From CAZEVI01 sp964515615 (GTDB lineage Bacteria; Patescibacteriota; UBA1384; XYA2-FULL-43-10; CAINNR01), in the NCBI GenBank assembly GCA_964515615.1, contig CAZEVI010000009.1, positions 1 to 23,675 of the forward strand: 23,675 nt of DNA, written 5' to 3'. Both the position numbers and the translations under genes were made by a program. Positions 14,093-20,994 of the stretch are shown piece by piece. The notes under the pieces are model-generated. The model had not been told where the DNA came from and did no database searches. It was given only the letters and a program-made list of their open reading frames with translations. The stretch's first letter is position 1. Each line of letters begins with the position of its first letter.

Positions 14093-15011
14093 GAAAAAAA
14101 CAGGCTATTTAATCGCTTCGGTTTCCGTATGTATTGGTTTACTAGGGCTGATCTTTTCGGTAATTGGTACCCGTGCCGCAACCTTGACTCCTGGACCATT
14201 ATCCATATCTTATGCCGGCGACCAGTTATTCAATGAAACGAATATTGAACCAGGCGATGTTTTTATCAAAGATATTTCCATCACCAATACCGGAACCTTG
14301 CCTCATTCGTTTTCAATGTCGGCCGGCAATGTTTCCGGCAATTTGGCAAATGTTATTCAAATCGAGCCCCGCGATGGCGGGTCTGCCATTTGGAATGAGA
14401 CATTGGCAAATTTGGCGGCGATTCCAAACGGCTCAAAAGTTGTTATAGCATCAATTGGTCCCAAATCAACAAAGAATTTACAAATTGCCGCTATTTTTCC
14501 GTCTGCCTCCGGAAATGAATTTCAGGGGCAATCATCGGCCAATTTTTCTTTCATTTTCGGCAACGAGTCAACTGATAAGGCAGAGCCGTCAAGTTTTACC
14601 AGCCTAAGACCTAGGTCTTTAGGCCAGAGCATTATCTCTGCTATTACCTATAATCCGCCGAGCGAAGACACGTCTCAGGCGCAACCGGATCAGACAAACT
14701 CTAATTCGGACGGAACTGCCAAAGGTACAACGACTGTGGTGAAAGAACTTTGTTTCTGGTGGCTGGTGGCACTAGTCATATTAATAATTTCTCTGATTTT
14801 GTATTATCGCTATAACAAGGGGAGAGAGAAGTTAGTTGTTTGGTGGCTATGGCCGATTTTATTTGCCGCCGCGCTCTATGTTGTACATTATTATGTTGAT
14901 AAATCTTACCAGCAGACAATTTTCTGTCACTGGTTCTGGGCGATCGAGGCCGCAACATTAATCGTCTATTATATTTTCGAACTCAGATCACTTAGAGAAA
15001 ATCAGAACTAA
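14085..15011 (+). CDS. Membrane-anchored protein of SipW cassette
   Basis: 308 residues. The ATG at 14085 is chosen because GGGAGG ends five bases before it; a GTG at 14079 is in frame. It overlaps the lamin-tail gene by eight bases. An N-terminal signal (LIASVSVCIGLLGLIFSVIG) is followed by a TasA-like beta domain (IEPGDVFIKDISITNTGTLP, about 45-165), a Ser/Thr/Gln-rich linker, and three C-terminal membrane segments rich in Trp and Tyr (about 225-300), with a HWFWAIEAA motif. It probably tethers the exported fibre or layer to the membrane. An imperfect palindrome lies inside the linker coding at 14602-14624. The cellular role is inferred from context only. Confidence 0.7.
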   Translation: MLKKKTGYLIASVSVCIGLLGLIFSVIGTRAATLTPGPLSISYAGDQLFNETNIEPGDVFIKDISITNTGTLPHSFSMSAGNVSGNLANVIQIEPRDGGSAIWNETLANLAAIPNGSKVVIASIGPKSTKNLQIAAIFPSASGNEFQGQSSANFSFIFGNESTDKAEPSSFTSLRPRSLGQSIISAITYNPPSEDTSQAQPDQTNSNSDGTAKGTTTVVKELCFWWLVALVILIISLILYYRYNKGREKLVVWWLWPILFAAALYVVHYYVDKSYQQTIFCHWFWAIEAATLIVYYIFELRSLRENQN

Positions 15012-15038
15012 AAAAAGACCCCAAAAAGTCTAAATTAT

Positions 15039-15115
15039 TGGTAGCAGGGGAGAGATTTGAACTCTCGACCCCAGGCTTATGAGTCCTGTGCTCTAACCAA
15101 CTGAGCTACCCTGCC
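15039..15115 (-). tRNA. Elongator tRNA-Met (CAU), CCA encoded
   Basis: The complement folds as a cloverleaf: acceptor GGCAGGG with CCCTGCT (a terminal G-U pair), D stem GCTC/GAGC, anticodon loop CTCATAA, variable GGGTC, T arm GAGAG-TTCAAAT-CTCTC, discriminator A and genomic CCA. C11:G24 in the D stem marks an elongator rather than an initiator. Base 31-39 is an A-G mismatch. A CAU tRNA could in principle be the lysidine-type Ile tRNA, but the tRNA-Ile(UAU) in this window and the Met-like anticodon arm favour Met. Confidence 0.85.
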
Positions 15116-15133
15116 CAATGAAATTATTGTACA

Positions 15134-15300
15134 AAATTTTGGTTGCGGGAGTTGGATTTGAACAAGTCAGCAAGCTGACTTTTCAAAACCCACGGTTTTG
15201 AATAATTTCCTCCAGCTGGAAACTCCCGTTTCCCGACCCCTTCCCTGGTTCAAATCCAACTCCGCAGATGAAATTTTGGTTGCGGGAGTTGGATTTGAAC
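15134..15300. repeat. Structured element made of tRNA-fMet 3'-end copies
   Basis: A 30-bp segment covering the 3' end of the initiator tRNA is perfectly repeated at 15134-15163 and 15271-15300. An inverted partial copy (GGTTCAAATCCAACTC then CGCA, one C missing) lies at 15247-15266. Between them stand three consecutive hairpins: AAGTCAGC/GCTGACTT (15164-15181), TTCAAAACC/GGTTTTGAA (15182-15202) and TTTCC/GGAAA (15206-15222). Direct repeats of a tRNA 3' end are what integrases leave at tRNA genes, but 83 bases inside is too short for a usual element. It may be a MITE-like element or a deletion scar. Confidence 0.75.
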
Positions 15301-15353
15301 CAACGACCTCGAGGTTATGGGCCTCGCGAGCTACCAGACTGCTCCATCCCGCA
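15277..15353 (-). tRNA. Initiator tRNA-fMet (CAU), CCA encoded
   Basis: The complement folds as a cloverleaf: acceptor TGCGGGA/TCCCGCA, D stem GAGC/GCTC, anticodon stem CGAGG/CCTCG, loop CCCATAA, T arm GTTGG-TTCAAAT-CCAAC, discriminator A and genomic CCA. A11:U24 in the D stem is the bacterial initiator hallmark, and 1:72 is a weak U-A pair where most initiators have a C-A mismatch. The three G-C pairs of the anticodon stem are reduced to two, with A29:U41. Its 3' end is duplicated downstream (15134-15163). Confidence 0.88.
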
Positions 15354-15883
15354 TAAAAAGTATAACAAAGAATCGAGCCTAGGTCAACTCATTTTTTAGT
15401 GGTGGGGGAGGCGTTTGGCGGGGGAGACATTTTTTGTTTCAAAAAACACAAGGCCAAGTTCCCGGTTTTGGCTAACGTTATTGCTGGTCTTTTTAAAATG
15501 ACAATAAAAAACAATAGAAAATAGAGCAAGTGAGCAGATGATCCGTAGCATGTACTATCTACATTATGCGACATTTCTTATCCGACATTAAATAAAGGCA
15601 ATGTCCAGTGTTTTTCGCTTACTCCCCCAAATAATTCTATCGTTTCTCAAAATCAGCACCGGCTATTATTAGCTCCCCTCAAAACAGATTTCGACGCAAC
15701 CGGCAAAAATATATTCCAAATATATTTTTTTTAAAAAAAAATTACCTCTCCCCCACTGGTTTTTTTTGAGCCGGCTATCAACAAAAAACGTAAATTATTA
15801 TTTGAAATCAAATATTATTTAAATCACTAAAAAAACCAGTAGCTGCTCCCCTGCTATATCGGTTAAAAATTATCAAATTCGAA

Positions 15884-15912
15884 TTGAAAAACAAGGTCGA
15901 AAGTGCTAAGAT
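15884..15912 (+). promoter_or_regulatory. ftsH promoter, extended -10
   Basis: TTGAAA at 15884-15889, a 17-base spacer, and TAAGAT at 15907-15912 preceded by TG (GTGCTAAGAT). A second candidate -10, TATAAT at 15913-15918, directly follows but lacks a good -35. Either predicts a start between about 15918 and 15925, just before the leader pseudoknot. Confidence 0.6.
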
Positions 15913-15922
15913 TATAATGTAG

Positions 15923-15993
15923 ACGCTGGAAAGTGCCGTTTTTGTCATAAATTTAACTTTTATCTTCAGCGTAGTTTCTGAGTACAAAAACGG
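15923..15993 (+). promoter_or_regulatory. Pseudoknot-like RNA leader of ftsH
   Basis: Two interleaved stems can form. ACGCTG (15923-15928) pairs with CAGCGT (15967-15972), and CCGTTTTTGT (15936-15945) pairs with ACAAAAACGG (15984-15993). The order a-b-a'-b' is that of an H-type pseudoknot. Its 3' edge is 7 bases before the GGAG ribosome binding site at 16001-16004, so folding could limit ribosome access or respond to temperature or a ligand. Function is inferred; only the complementarity is seen. Confidence 0.5.
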
Positions 15994-16008
15994 TCAAAAT
16001 GGAGAAAT

Positions 16009-17841
16009 ATGAAGGATAAACCATCAATTTGGAGCCGGGTAGCCCTTTACGCGATTGTTTTAATAATTACTGGGGTGGTCATTTCCGGCTACTACAGTCA
16101 AAACAATTCAAAAACAAAAAATGTTGCTATTTCAAATATTGTAACTGATGTTGGCAATGGTAATGTGGCGTCAATTGACGTTAAAGACAATCAGGTTACT
16201 GCCAATTTGAAAGATGGGACTAAAGAAATCGCTACCATGGAGACTAACACCACACTCAAAGATTACGGAATTACTCCTGATAAAGTTCAAATTGATGTTA
16301 CCAACACTGCAAATACGGCTGCTCTTTGGGGTATTTTGTCGATTGTTTTGCCGGTTTTGTTAATTGGCGGGATAATTTGGTTTATGCTTCGATCGGCGCA
16401 AGGCAACAACGCCAAAGCAATGAGTTTTGGAAAATCGCGAGCAAAACTTGTTGGTGATACCAAAACCACTTTTAATGACATTGCCGGATTAGTTGAGCCA
16501 AAGCAGGAACTTTTTGAGGTTGTTGATTTTTTGCGCCAACCGGCAAAATTTAAAAAACTCGGGGCAGAGATTCCCCACGGCGTACTTTTAGTCGGGCCTC
16601 CCGGAACCGGAAAAACTCTGCTGGCTAAGGCGGCTGCCGGCGAAGCCAATGTCCCCTTCTTCAGTATTTCTGCATCTGAATTTGTTGAAATGTTTGTCGG
16701 AGTTGGCGCTTCTCGCGTCCGTGATCTTTTTGTCAAAGCCAAACGAAATGCTCCGGCAATAATTTTTATTGATGAATTAGACGCAATTGGTCGTCAACGA
16801 GGTGCCGGACTTGGCGGATCTCACGATGAGCGCGAACAAACTTTAAATCAAATTTTGGTTGAAATGGACGGTTTTGATACTGACTCAAATGTTATAGTAA
16901 TGGCGGCCACCAACCGGCCGGATATTTTAGATGCCGCACTTTTGCGTCCGGGGCGGTTTGATCGGCAAATTGCTATTGATCTGCCGGACAAGGATGAAAG
17001 ATTGGCAATCCTAAAAGTTCATTCAAAAAACAAACCGCTTTCAAGCGATGTTAATATGGATAAAATTGCCAGACAAACAGCCGGTTTTTCTGGTGCTGAA
17101 CTGCGAAATTTAGCTAACGAAGCGGCAATTTTGGCGGCTAGGGAAAATACGAAAACTATTAGCCAAAAAAATCTAGATGATGCGATTGAGAAAGTGATGA
17201 TGGGACCGGAACGCAAATCCAGACTTCTCTCAACAGAAGAAAAGAAGATTACCGCTGTTCACGAATCCGGACATGCTATTGTTTCGCATATACTTCCAAA
17301 TTCTGATCCGGTGCACAAAATCTCGGTTATCTCTCGGGGGATGGCGCTCGGCTACACTTGGAATTTGCCGAAGGAAGATCGCCGCTTAATAACTCGCTCA
17401 AAATTTCTAGACGATTTGGCAGTAATGCTTGCTGGTCGAGCAGCGGAAGAGATTGTTTTTGGCGAAATTACCACCGGTGCTCAAAATGATCTTCAGCGAG
17501 CAACAAAATTGGCCAGAAAAATGGTTACTGAATATGGGATGAGCGACCTGCTTGGTCCGCAAACCTATGGTGAAAAGGATGAGTTGATATTTCTCGGTCG
17601 AGAGATTTCTGAATCGAAAAATTACTCAGATGAGGTGGCGGCAAAAATTGATCAAGAAGTTTTCAGATTAATTGACAGTGCCCACAAATTAGCAAAGAAA
17701 ACGATTACCGAAAACAAGAAAATTCTTGATAAACTTTCGGTCGATTTGCTGAGAAAAGAAGTCATTGTCGAAGATGAATTTCTTACCTACTTTCCGAAAA
17801 ATGTTCAAGCAAAAATCAAAGCCGAAGAATCAATAAAGTAG
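16009..17841 (+). CDS. ftsH: ATP-dependent zinc metalloprotease FtsH
   Basis: 610 residues, normal family length. Two membrane helices (about 9-27 and 103-125) flank a small extracytoplasmic domain. The AAA+ domain has Walker A GPPGTGKT (196-203), the pore motif FVGVGASRVRDLF, Walker B IIFIDELDAIG (Asp255, Glu256) and the second region of homology ATNRPDILDAALLRPGRFDR. The M41 protease domain has HESGH (His418, Glu419, His422) and Asp494 in GAQNDLQRAT as third zinc ligand. It forms a membrane hexamer degrading misfolded or regulatory proteins. A GGAG precedes the ATG by four bases. The gene is transcribed from its own promoter through a structured leader. Nothing is missing. Confidence 0.97.
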   Translation: MKDKPSIWSRVALYAIVLIITGVVISGYYSQNNSKTKNVAISNIVTDVGNGNVASIDVKDNQVTANLKDGTKEIATMETNTTLKDYGITPDKVQIDVTNTANTAALWGILSIVLPVLLIGGIIWFMLRSAQGNNAKAMSFGKSRAKLVGDTKTTFNDIAGLVEPKQELFEVVDFLRQPAKFKKLGAEIPHGVLLVGPPGTGKTLLAKAAAGEANVPFFSISASEFVEMFVGVGASRVRDLFVKAKRNAPAIIFIDELDAIGRQRGAGLGGSHDEREQTLNQILVEMDGFDTDSNVIVMAATNRPDILDAALLRPGRFDRQIAIDLPDKDERLAILKVHSKNKPLSSDVNMDKIARQTAGFSGAELRNLANEAAILAARENTKTISQKNLDDAIEKVMMGPERKSRLLSTEEKKITAVHESGHAIVSHILPNSDPVHKISVISRGMALGYTWNLPKEDRRLITRSKFLDDLAVMLAGRAAEEIVFGEITTGAQNDLQRATKLARKMVTEYGMSDLLGPQTYGEKDELIFLGREISESKNYSDEVAAKIDQEVFRLIDSAHKLAKKTITENKKILDKLSVDLLRKEVIVEDEFLTYFPKNVQAKIKAEESIK

Positions 17842-17864
17842 TATAAGCTCTCACTGATATTGTT

Positions 17865-17907
17865 TCACAGATGAACACTGATCAATCGAATATGTGTAAA
17901 TCTGTGA
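17865..17907. other. Hairpin between ftsH and murJ
   Basis: TCACAGAT (17865-17872) pairs with ATCTGTGA (17900-17907), and ACAC (17875-17878) pairs with GTGT (17894-17897), separated by a 2x2 internal loop. No T-tract follows. The ATCTGTG wording resembles repeats I recall from other environmental genomes. Directly after it, CCGGCAGACAGG (17925-17936) is a near copy of half of the palindrome inside lepA. Confidence 0.5.
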
Positions 17908-17973
17908 TAATTAATCCCTATATACCGGCAGACAGGTGTGGAAGTTTTTACTTCAATTTAATTATTGTGTATT

Positions 17974-19563
17974 ATGTGGCAAAAATTCCAAAATTTTATT
18001 CACAAGGAAAACTCGTTGATTGGAGCGGCCGGAGTTTTGCTTGTTACTATGACTTTGTCAAATATACTTGGTCTTTTGCGTGATCATTATTTGGCACGAA
18101 ATGTCTCAACTTTCGATCTTGATATATACTATGCCGCTTTTCGAATTCCCGATTTAGTCTTTAATATCCTAATTTTTGGTGCCGTCTCGGCCGCTTTTAT
18201 TCCGGTTTTTACGTCTTACTTGTCAAAAGACGAAAAGAAAAAAGCTTTTGAGCTGGCCAATTCACTAATTTCAATTGGCGCGGCGATTTTGATATTGTTA
18301 GCAGCCGTTCTTTACTTTCTAATGCCAAAATTAACCCATTTAATAGTTCCGGATTTTGACGCTTTTCGGATGCAAAAAACAGTTGAAATCTCGCGAATAT
18401 TGCTTTTGACACCGATCTTTTTCTCGATTTCGTATTTCATCGGCGGAATGTTAAACTCATTTAAGCGATTTGTCGCCTACTCTTTTGCGCCGATAATTTA
18501 CAATCTCTCAATTATTATTGCGGCGATATTTTTTGCCAATAGGTTTGGAATTACGGCAGTCGCTTGGTTTGTCGTTGTTGGTGCGTTTTTACATATGCTT
18601 ATTCAAGTGCCGACAGCGGTCAAACTCGGCTGGAATTACCGGCCGCAGTTTGATTTTAAAAATTCGGCAGTTCGACGGGTCTTTAAATTAATGATTCCCC
18701 GCGCGGTTGGGATGGGTGCCAATAATTTGATGCTTGTGGTATATACCGCTGTTGCATCGGCTTTAGCTACCGGATCGATCGCAGTTTTTAATTTGGCAAA
18801 TAATATCCAAACAATGCCAACTGTGGTTTTTGCGACATCGTTTTCAACAGCAGTTTTCCCGAGTCTGGCTTATCATTTCTCTGCTGGCAACGAAGAAAGT
18901 TTCTCATCATATTTAACCAGATCAATGCGAGTGATCATTTACCTTTTGGCGCCGTTAACGGTAATTTTTATCCTGCTTCGGGCGCAAATTATCCGCTTAA
19001 TTCTTGGTAGCGGGAAATTTAGCTGGAGTGATACCCGAATGGCGGCCTTAACACTTGGCTGGTTTTCATTTTCCCTAATTGCTCAAGGATTGATTCCTCT
19101 TTTTGCCAAAGCGTACTATGCGCGACATGATACAAAAATACCGACAATTATTTCGGTCGTTTCAATTGCCGTCAGCATTATCATCGCTTTTCCACTGTCT
19201 CACAAAATGGGAGTTGCCGGTTTGGCGTTGGCGTTTTCAATTGGTAGCTACATTAACGCCCTAATACTTTATATCTGGCTTTATCGTTGGGTGCCGAAGA
19301 TTTTTAACTTAGAAATTGTTTGGTCGGTACTAAAAATTATTTTTGCTTCGGTCGTGATGGCAATTGTTATCCGATATTTCGGGCACTATCTTTATAATTA
19401 TTTTAATATGGAACGGTTCTTCGGAGTTCTCGAACAAGCAACCATTACTGCTGTCAGCGGTATTGTAGTATATTTCATTATCACGTATCTGCTCGGCTCC
19501 GAAGAGATCGGCTGGGCGATTAAGCGGAGGGTCAATGGTCGAAGCGAAGAAAAAACCAAGTAA
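17974..19563 (+). CDS. murJ: Lipid II flippase MurJ
   Basis: 529 residues, 13-14 membrane segments of the MOP/MVF superfamily. The N-terminal signature TLSNILGLLRDHYLAR matches the MurJ pattern of a helix followed by GL.RD, and the AVSAAFIPVFTSYLSKDEKK stretch is conserved in the family. It moves lipid II across the membrane for wall synthesis. The ATG at 17974 is chosen over a TTG at 17965. A third option is a TTG at 18019, which has an AAGGA seven bases upstream, so the true start is uncertain. A TTTACT-17-TATTAT promoter-like pair ends at the ATG. The following gene overlaps by 29 bases. Confidence 0.92.
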   Translation: MWQKFQNFIHKENSLIGAAGVLLVTMTLSNILGLLRDHYLARNVSTFDLDIYYAAFRIPDLVFNILIFGAVSAAFIPVFTSYLSKDEKKKAFELANSLISIGAAILILLAAVLYFLMPKLTHLIVPDFDAFRMQKTVEISRILLLTPIFFSISYFIGGMLNSFKRFVAYSFAPIIYNLSIIIAAIFFANRFGITAVAWFVVVGAFLHMLIQVPTAVKLGWNYRPQFDFKNSAVRRVFKLMIPRAVGMGANNLMLVVYTAVASALATGSIAVFNLANNIQTMPTVVFATSFSTAVFPSLAYHFSAGNEESFSSYLTRSMRVIIYLLAPLTVIFILLRAQIIRLILGSGKFSWSDTRMAALTLGWFSFSLIAQGLIPLFAKAYYARHDTKIPTIISVVSIAVSIIIAFPLSHKMGVAGLALAFSIGSYINALILYIWLYRWVPKIFNLEIVWSVLKIIFASVVMAIVIRYFGHYLYNYFNMERFFGVLEQATITAVSGIVVYFIITYLLGSEEIGWAIKRRVNGRSEEKTK

Positions 19564-20200
19564 AAAAAATGTTGATGGTTTAACTCGCCGCCAGCTACAA
19601 GAATCCGATCAATTTTTTTCCGATACCGACAAAAACCAAAACCGATTTGGAACTTTTTGGCTTTTTGAAATTATTATTTTATTGGTTATCTTTGTCGGGC
19701 TAGTCATTGTTGCCGTTCACGTTCGCCGAGCAAATATTAATCTCGGAGGAATTATTGAGACAAGTGGGAAATCCGATTCAATGCTTTCTGATCGGCTAGC
19801 AATAATCTACTCTTTTGGTATTAGTAAATTAAGCTTTTCTGAAGACGAATTTATCTCTGTCAGCGGTGCCGACAATCCCGATTTTCCACTGAAAGACAGT
19901 CAATTTTCTTTTACCAAAGATCAAATGATTCTTGCAGGGAAAATTGCCGATTCATGGATTCCGATTCCGGTAAAAATTAAAATTAATCCGCTAGTTGTTG
20001 CCGGTAAATTTTCATTTATTGTCGCACCGGACAGTTTGGAAAATATTGTAGTTTACGGCAGCCGAAAAGAAAAAATCGAACAAGCTTTTGATAAAAATAT
20101 CAATCAAGTTTTGAAAAAAGAAAATATGATTGCCAAAGATATTTTGCTCTCAGACGGTCGAATTGAAATGCAAGTTGTTAAGGAAAAAAATGAACAGTAA
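19535..20200 (+). CDS. Single-pass membrane protein, unknown
   Basis: 221 residues: a basic cytoplasmic N-terminus of about 45 residues (LTRRQLQESDQFF), one membrane helix (about 46-66, LFEIIILLVIFVGLVIVAVH) and a 150-residue external alpha/beta domain. The alternating strands (FSFTKDQMILAGKI, PVKIKINPLVVAGKFSFIV) recall lipid-binding DUF2993/LmeA-type domains, but I would not assign it. GGAGGG stands just before the ATG inside the murJ end, so it is translationally coupled to murJ and may serve the envelope. The metallophosphoesterase gene in turn overlaps its end by 11 bases. Confidence 0.75.
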   Translation: MVEAKKKPSKKNVDGLTRRQLQESDQFFSDTDKNQNRFGTFWLFEIIILLVIFVGLVIVAVHVRRANINLGGIIETSGKSDSMLSDRLAIIYSFGISKLSFSEDEFISVSGADNPDFPLKDSQFSFTKDQMILAGKIADSWIPIPVKIKINPLVVAGKFSFIVAPDSLENIVVYGSRKEKIEQAFDKNINQVLKKENMIAKDILLSDGRIEMQVVKEKNEQ

Positions 20201-20873
20201 AAATTTAGCCAAAAATAGAAGTGGTTTTCTGGCTTTATGTATCTCCGATGTTCACGCAAAAATCGGTTTTTTATCAGCTTTCAAAAATTATTTAATTTCC
20301 GAAAAACCGGATTTAATTCTGTTCACCGGCGATATCGTAAATGGCGGCCACGAAGTTGATTATTTAGAGAAATTTGACCAGATAATTTCCGACTCGGGGA
20401 TCCCACTTTTTTGGGTTCCGGGAAATAATGATGTTGGTCAGGTTTACAAACTGATGAGTCGAAAAAAATTTTCAGTTGAAGGTAAAGCGGTTGATTTTGG
20501 CAGTGAAAAAATTGTTGGCATGAATGGTGTCCCTGATTTGTGGGGACACGGAATTTCCTATCCGCAGATTCTGGCAACCGAACTTGCCGATTCGATTTTT
20601 CTTTCGCATATACCAGCGAAAAATTTTAAAAATTTTCGCAAATTCGATCACAATGAAATTGACGAAAATGTTATCTTAAAAAATGCACCCAAAATCCAAA
20701 TTTCCGGCCATCAACATTCATATTGGGGAGTTGGATTTGTCGGCAAAACGAAATTACTAAAATTGCCGGCCGGCTTGAATTTAATGGCGGCGACACTTGA
20801 TACAAAAACGCTAAAAGTTGAATTTATCGATCTGTCGAATTACAATAAGTTAGGCAAAGTAATTCTTCGATAG
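20190..20873 (+). CDS. Calcineurin-like metallophosphoesterase
   Basis: 227 residues with the metal-binding blocks in order: SDVH (Asp20, His22), FTGDIVNG, PGNND, a later FLSHIP and the closing ISGHQHS. These bind two metal ions for hydrolysis of a phosphoester. The GNND block replaces the usual GNH(D/E), so the proton-donor His is missing, which may alter the substrate or activity. The ATG at 20190 follows AAGGA and overlaps the upstream stop; an in-frame TTG at 20130 would give 20 extra residues without a good SD. It is last in the murJ operon. The substrate cannot be told from sequence. Confidence 0.85.
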   Translation: MNSKNLAKNRSGFLALCISDVHAKIGFLSAFKNYLISEKPDLILFTGDIVNGGHEVDYLEKFDQIISDSGIPLFWVPGNNDVGQVYKLMSRKKFSVEGKAVDFGSEKIVGMNGVPDLWGHGISYPQILATELADSIFLSHIPAKNFKNFRKFDHNEIDENVILKNAPKIQISGHQHSYWGVGFVGKTKLLKLPAGLNLMAATLDTKTLKVEFIDLSNYNKLGKVILR

Positions 20874-20919
20874 TTATGATAGGCCACTTGAAATTATGCA
20901 GTTTTCATTTTTTGCCATT

Positions 20920-20947
20920 TTGACCAATACAATCGTGGACTTAATAT
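20920..20947 (+). promoter_or_regulatory. nfo promoter
   Basis: TTGACC at 20920-20925, a 16-base spacer and TAATAT at 20942-20947, predicting a start near 20954 and a leader of about 40 bases with AAGGAG at 20983-20988. Confidence 0.6.
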
Positions 20948-20994
20948 AAAAAGTTTTCCTACTTGCTTGAGACAACATCAAAAAGGAGATTATC

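Larger units (their letters stand above)
15354..16008. other. 655-bp spacer with structured sequence
   Basis: I see no gene; the minus-strand open frame at 15389-15574 has no SD and unlike composition. The middle part has four CTCCCC blocks (15622, 15673, 15748, 15846). It also has a hairpin AAATATATT/AATATATTT near 15705-15725 followed by Ts. A 12-bp inverted repeat, ACTGGTTTTTTT (15755-15766) with AAAAAAACCAGT (15829-15840), encloses an ATTTGA/TCAAAT hairpin. This may be an unannotated RNA. The last 125 bases are the ftsH promoter and leader. Confidence 0.45.

Noticed and set aside
15143..15266. Integron attC-like site (GTTGGAT ... ATCCAAC)
   Set aside because: The words come from the tRNA T arm and stand in the opposite order to attC core sites. 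No integrase is nearby.
15389..15574. 61-codon minus-strand open frame
   Set aside because: No SD or family motifs, and it is surrounded by non-coding structured sequence.
15685..15700. TTTCGACGCAAC resembling a tmRNA 5' region
   Set aside because: No tRNA-like 3' end, tag reading frame or pairing partner occurs downstream.
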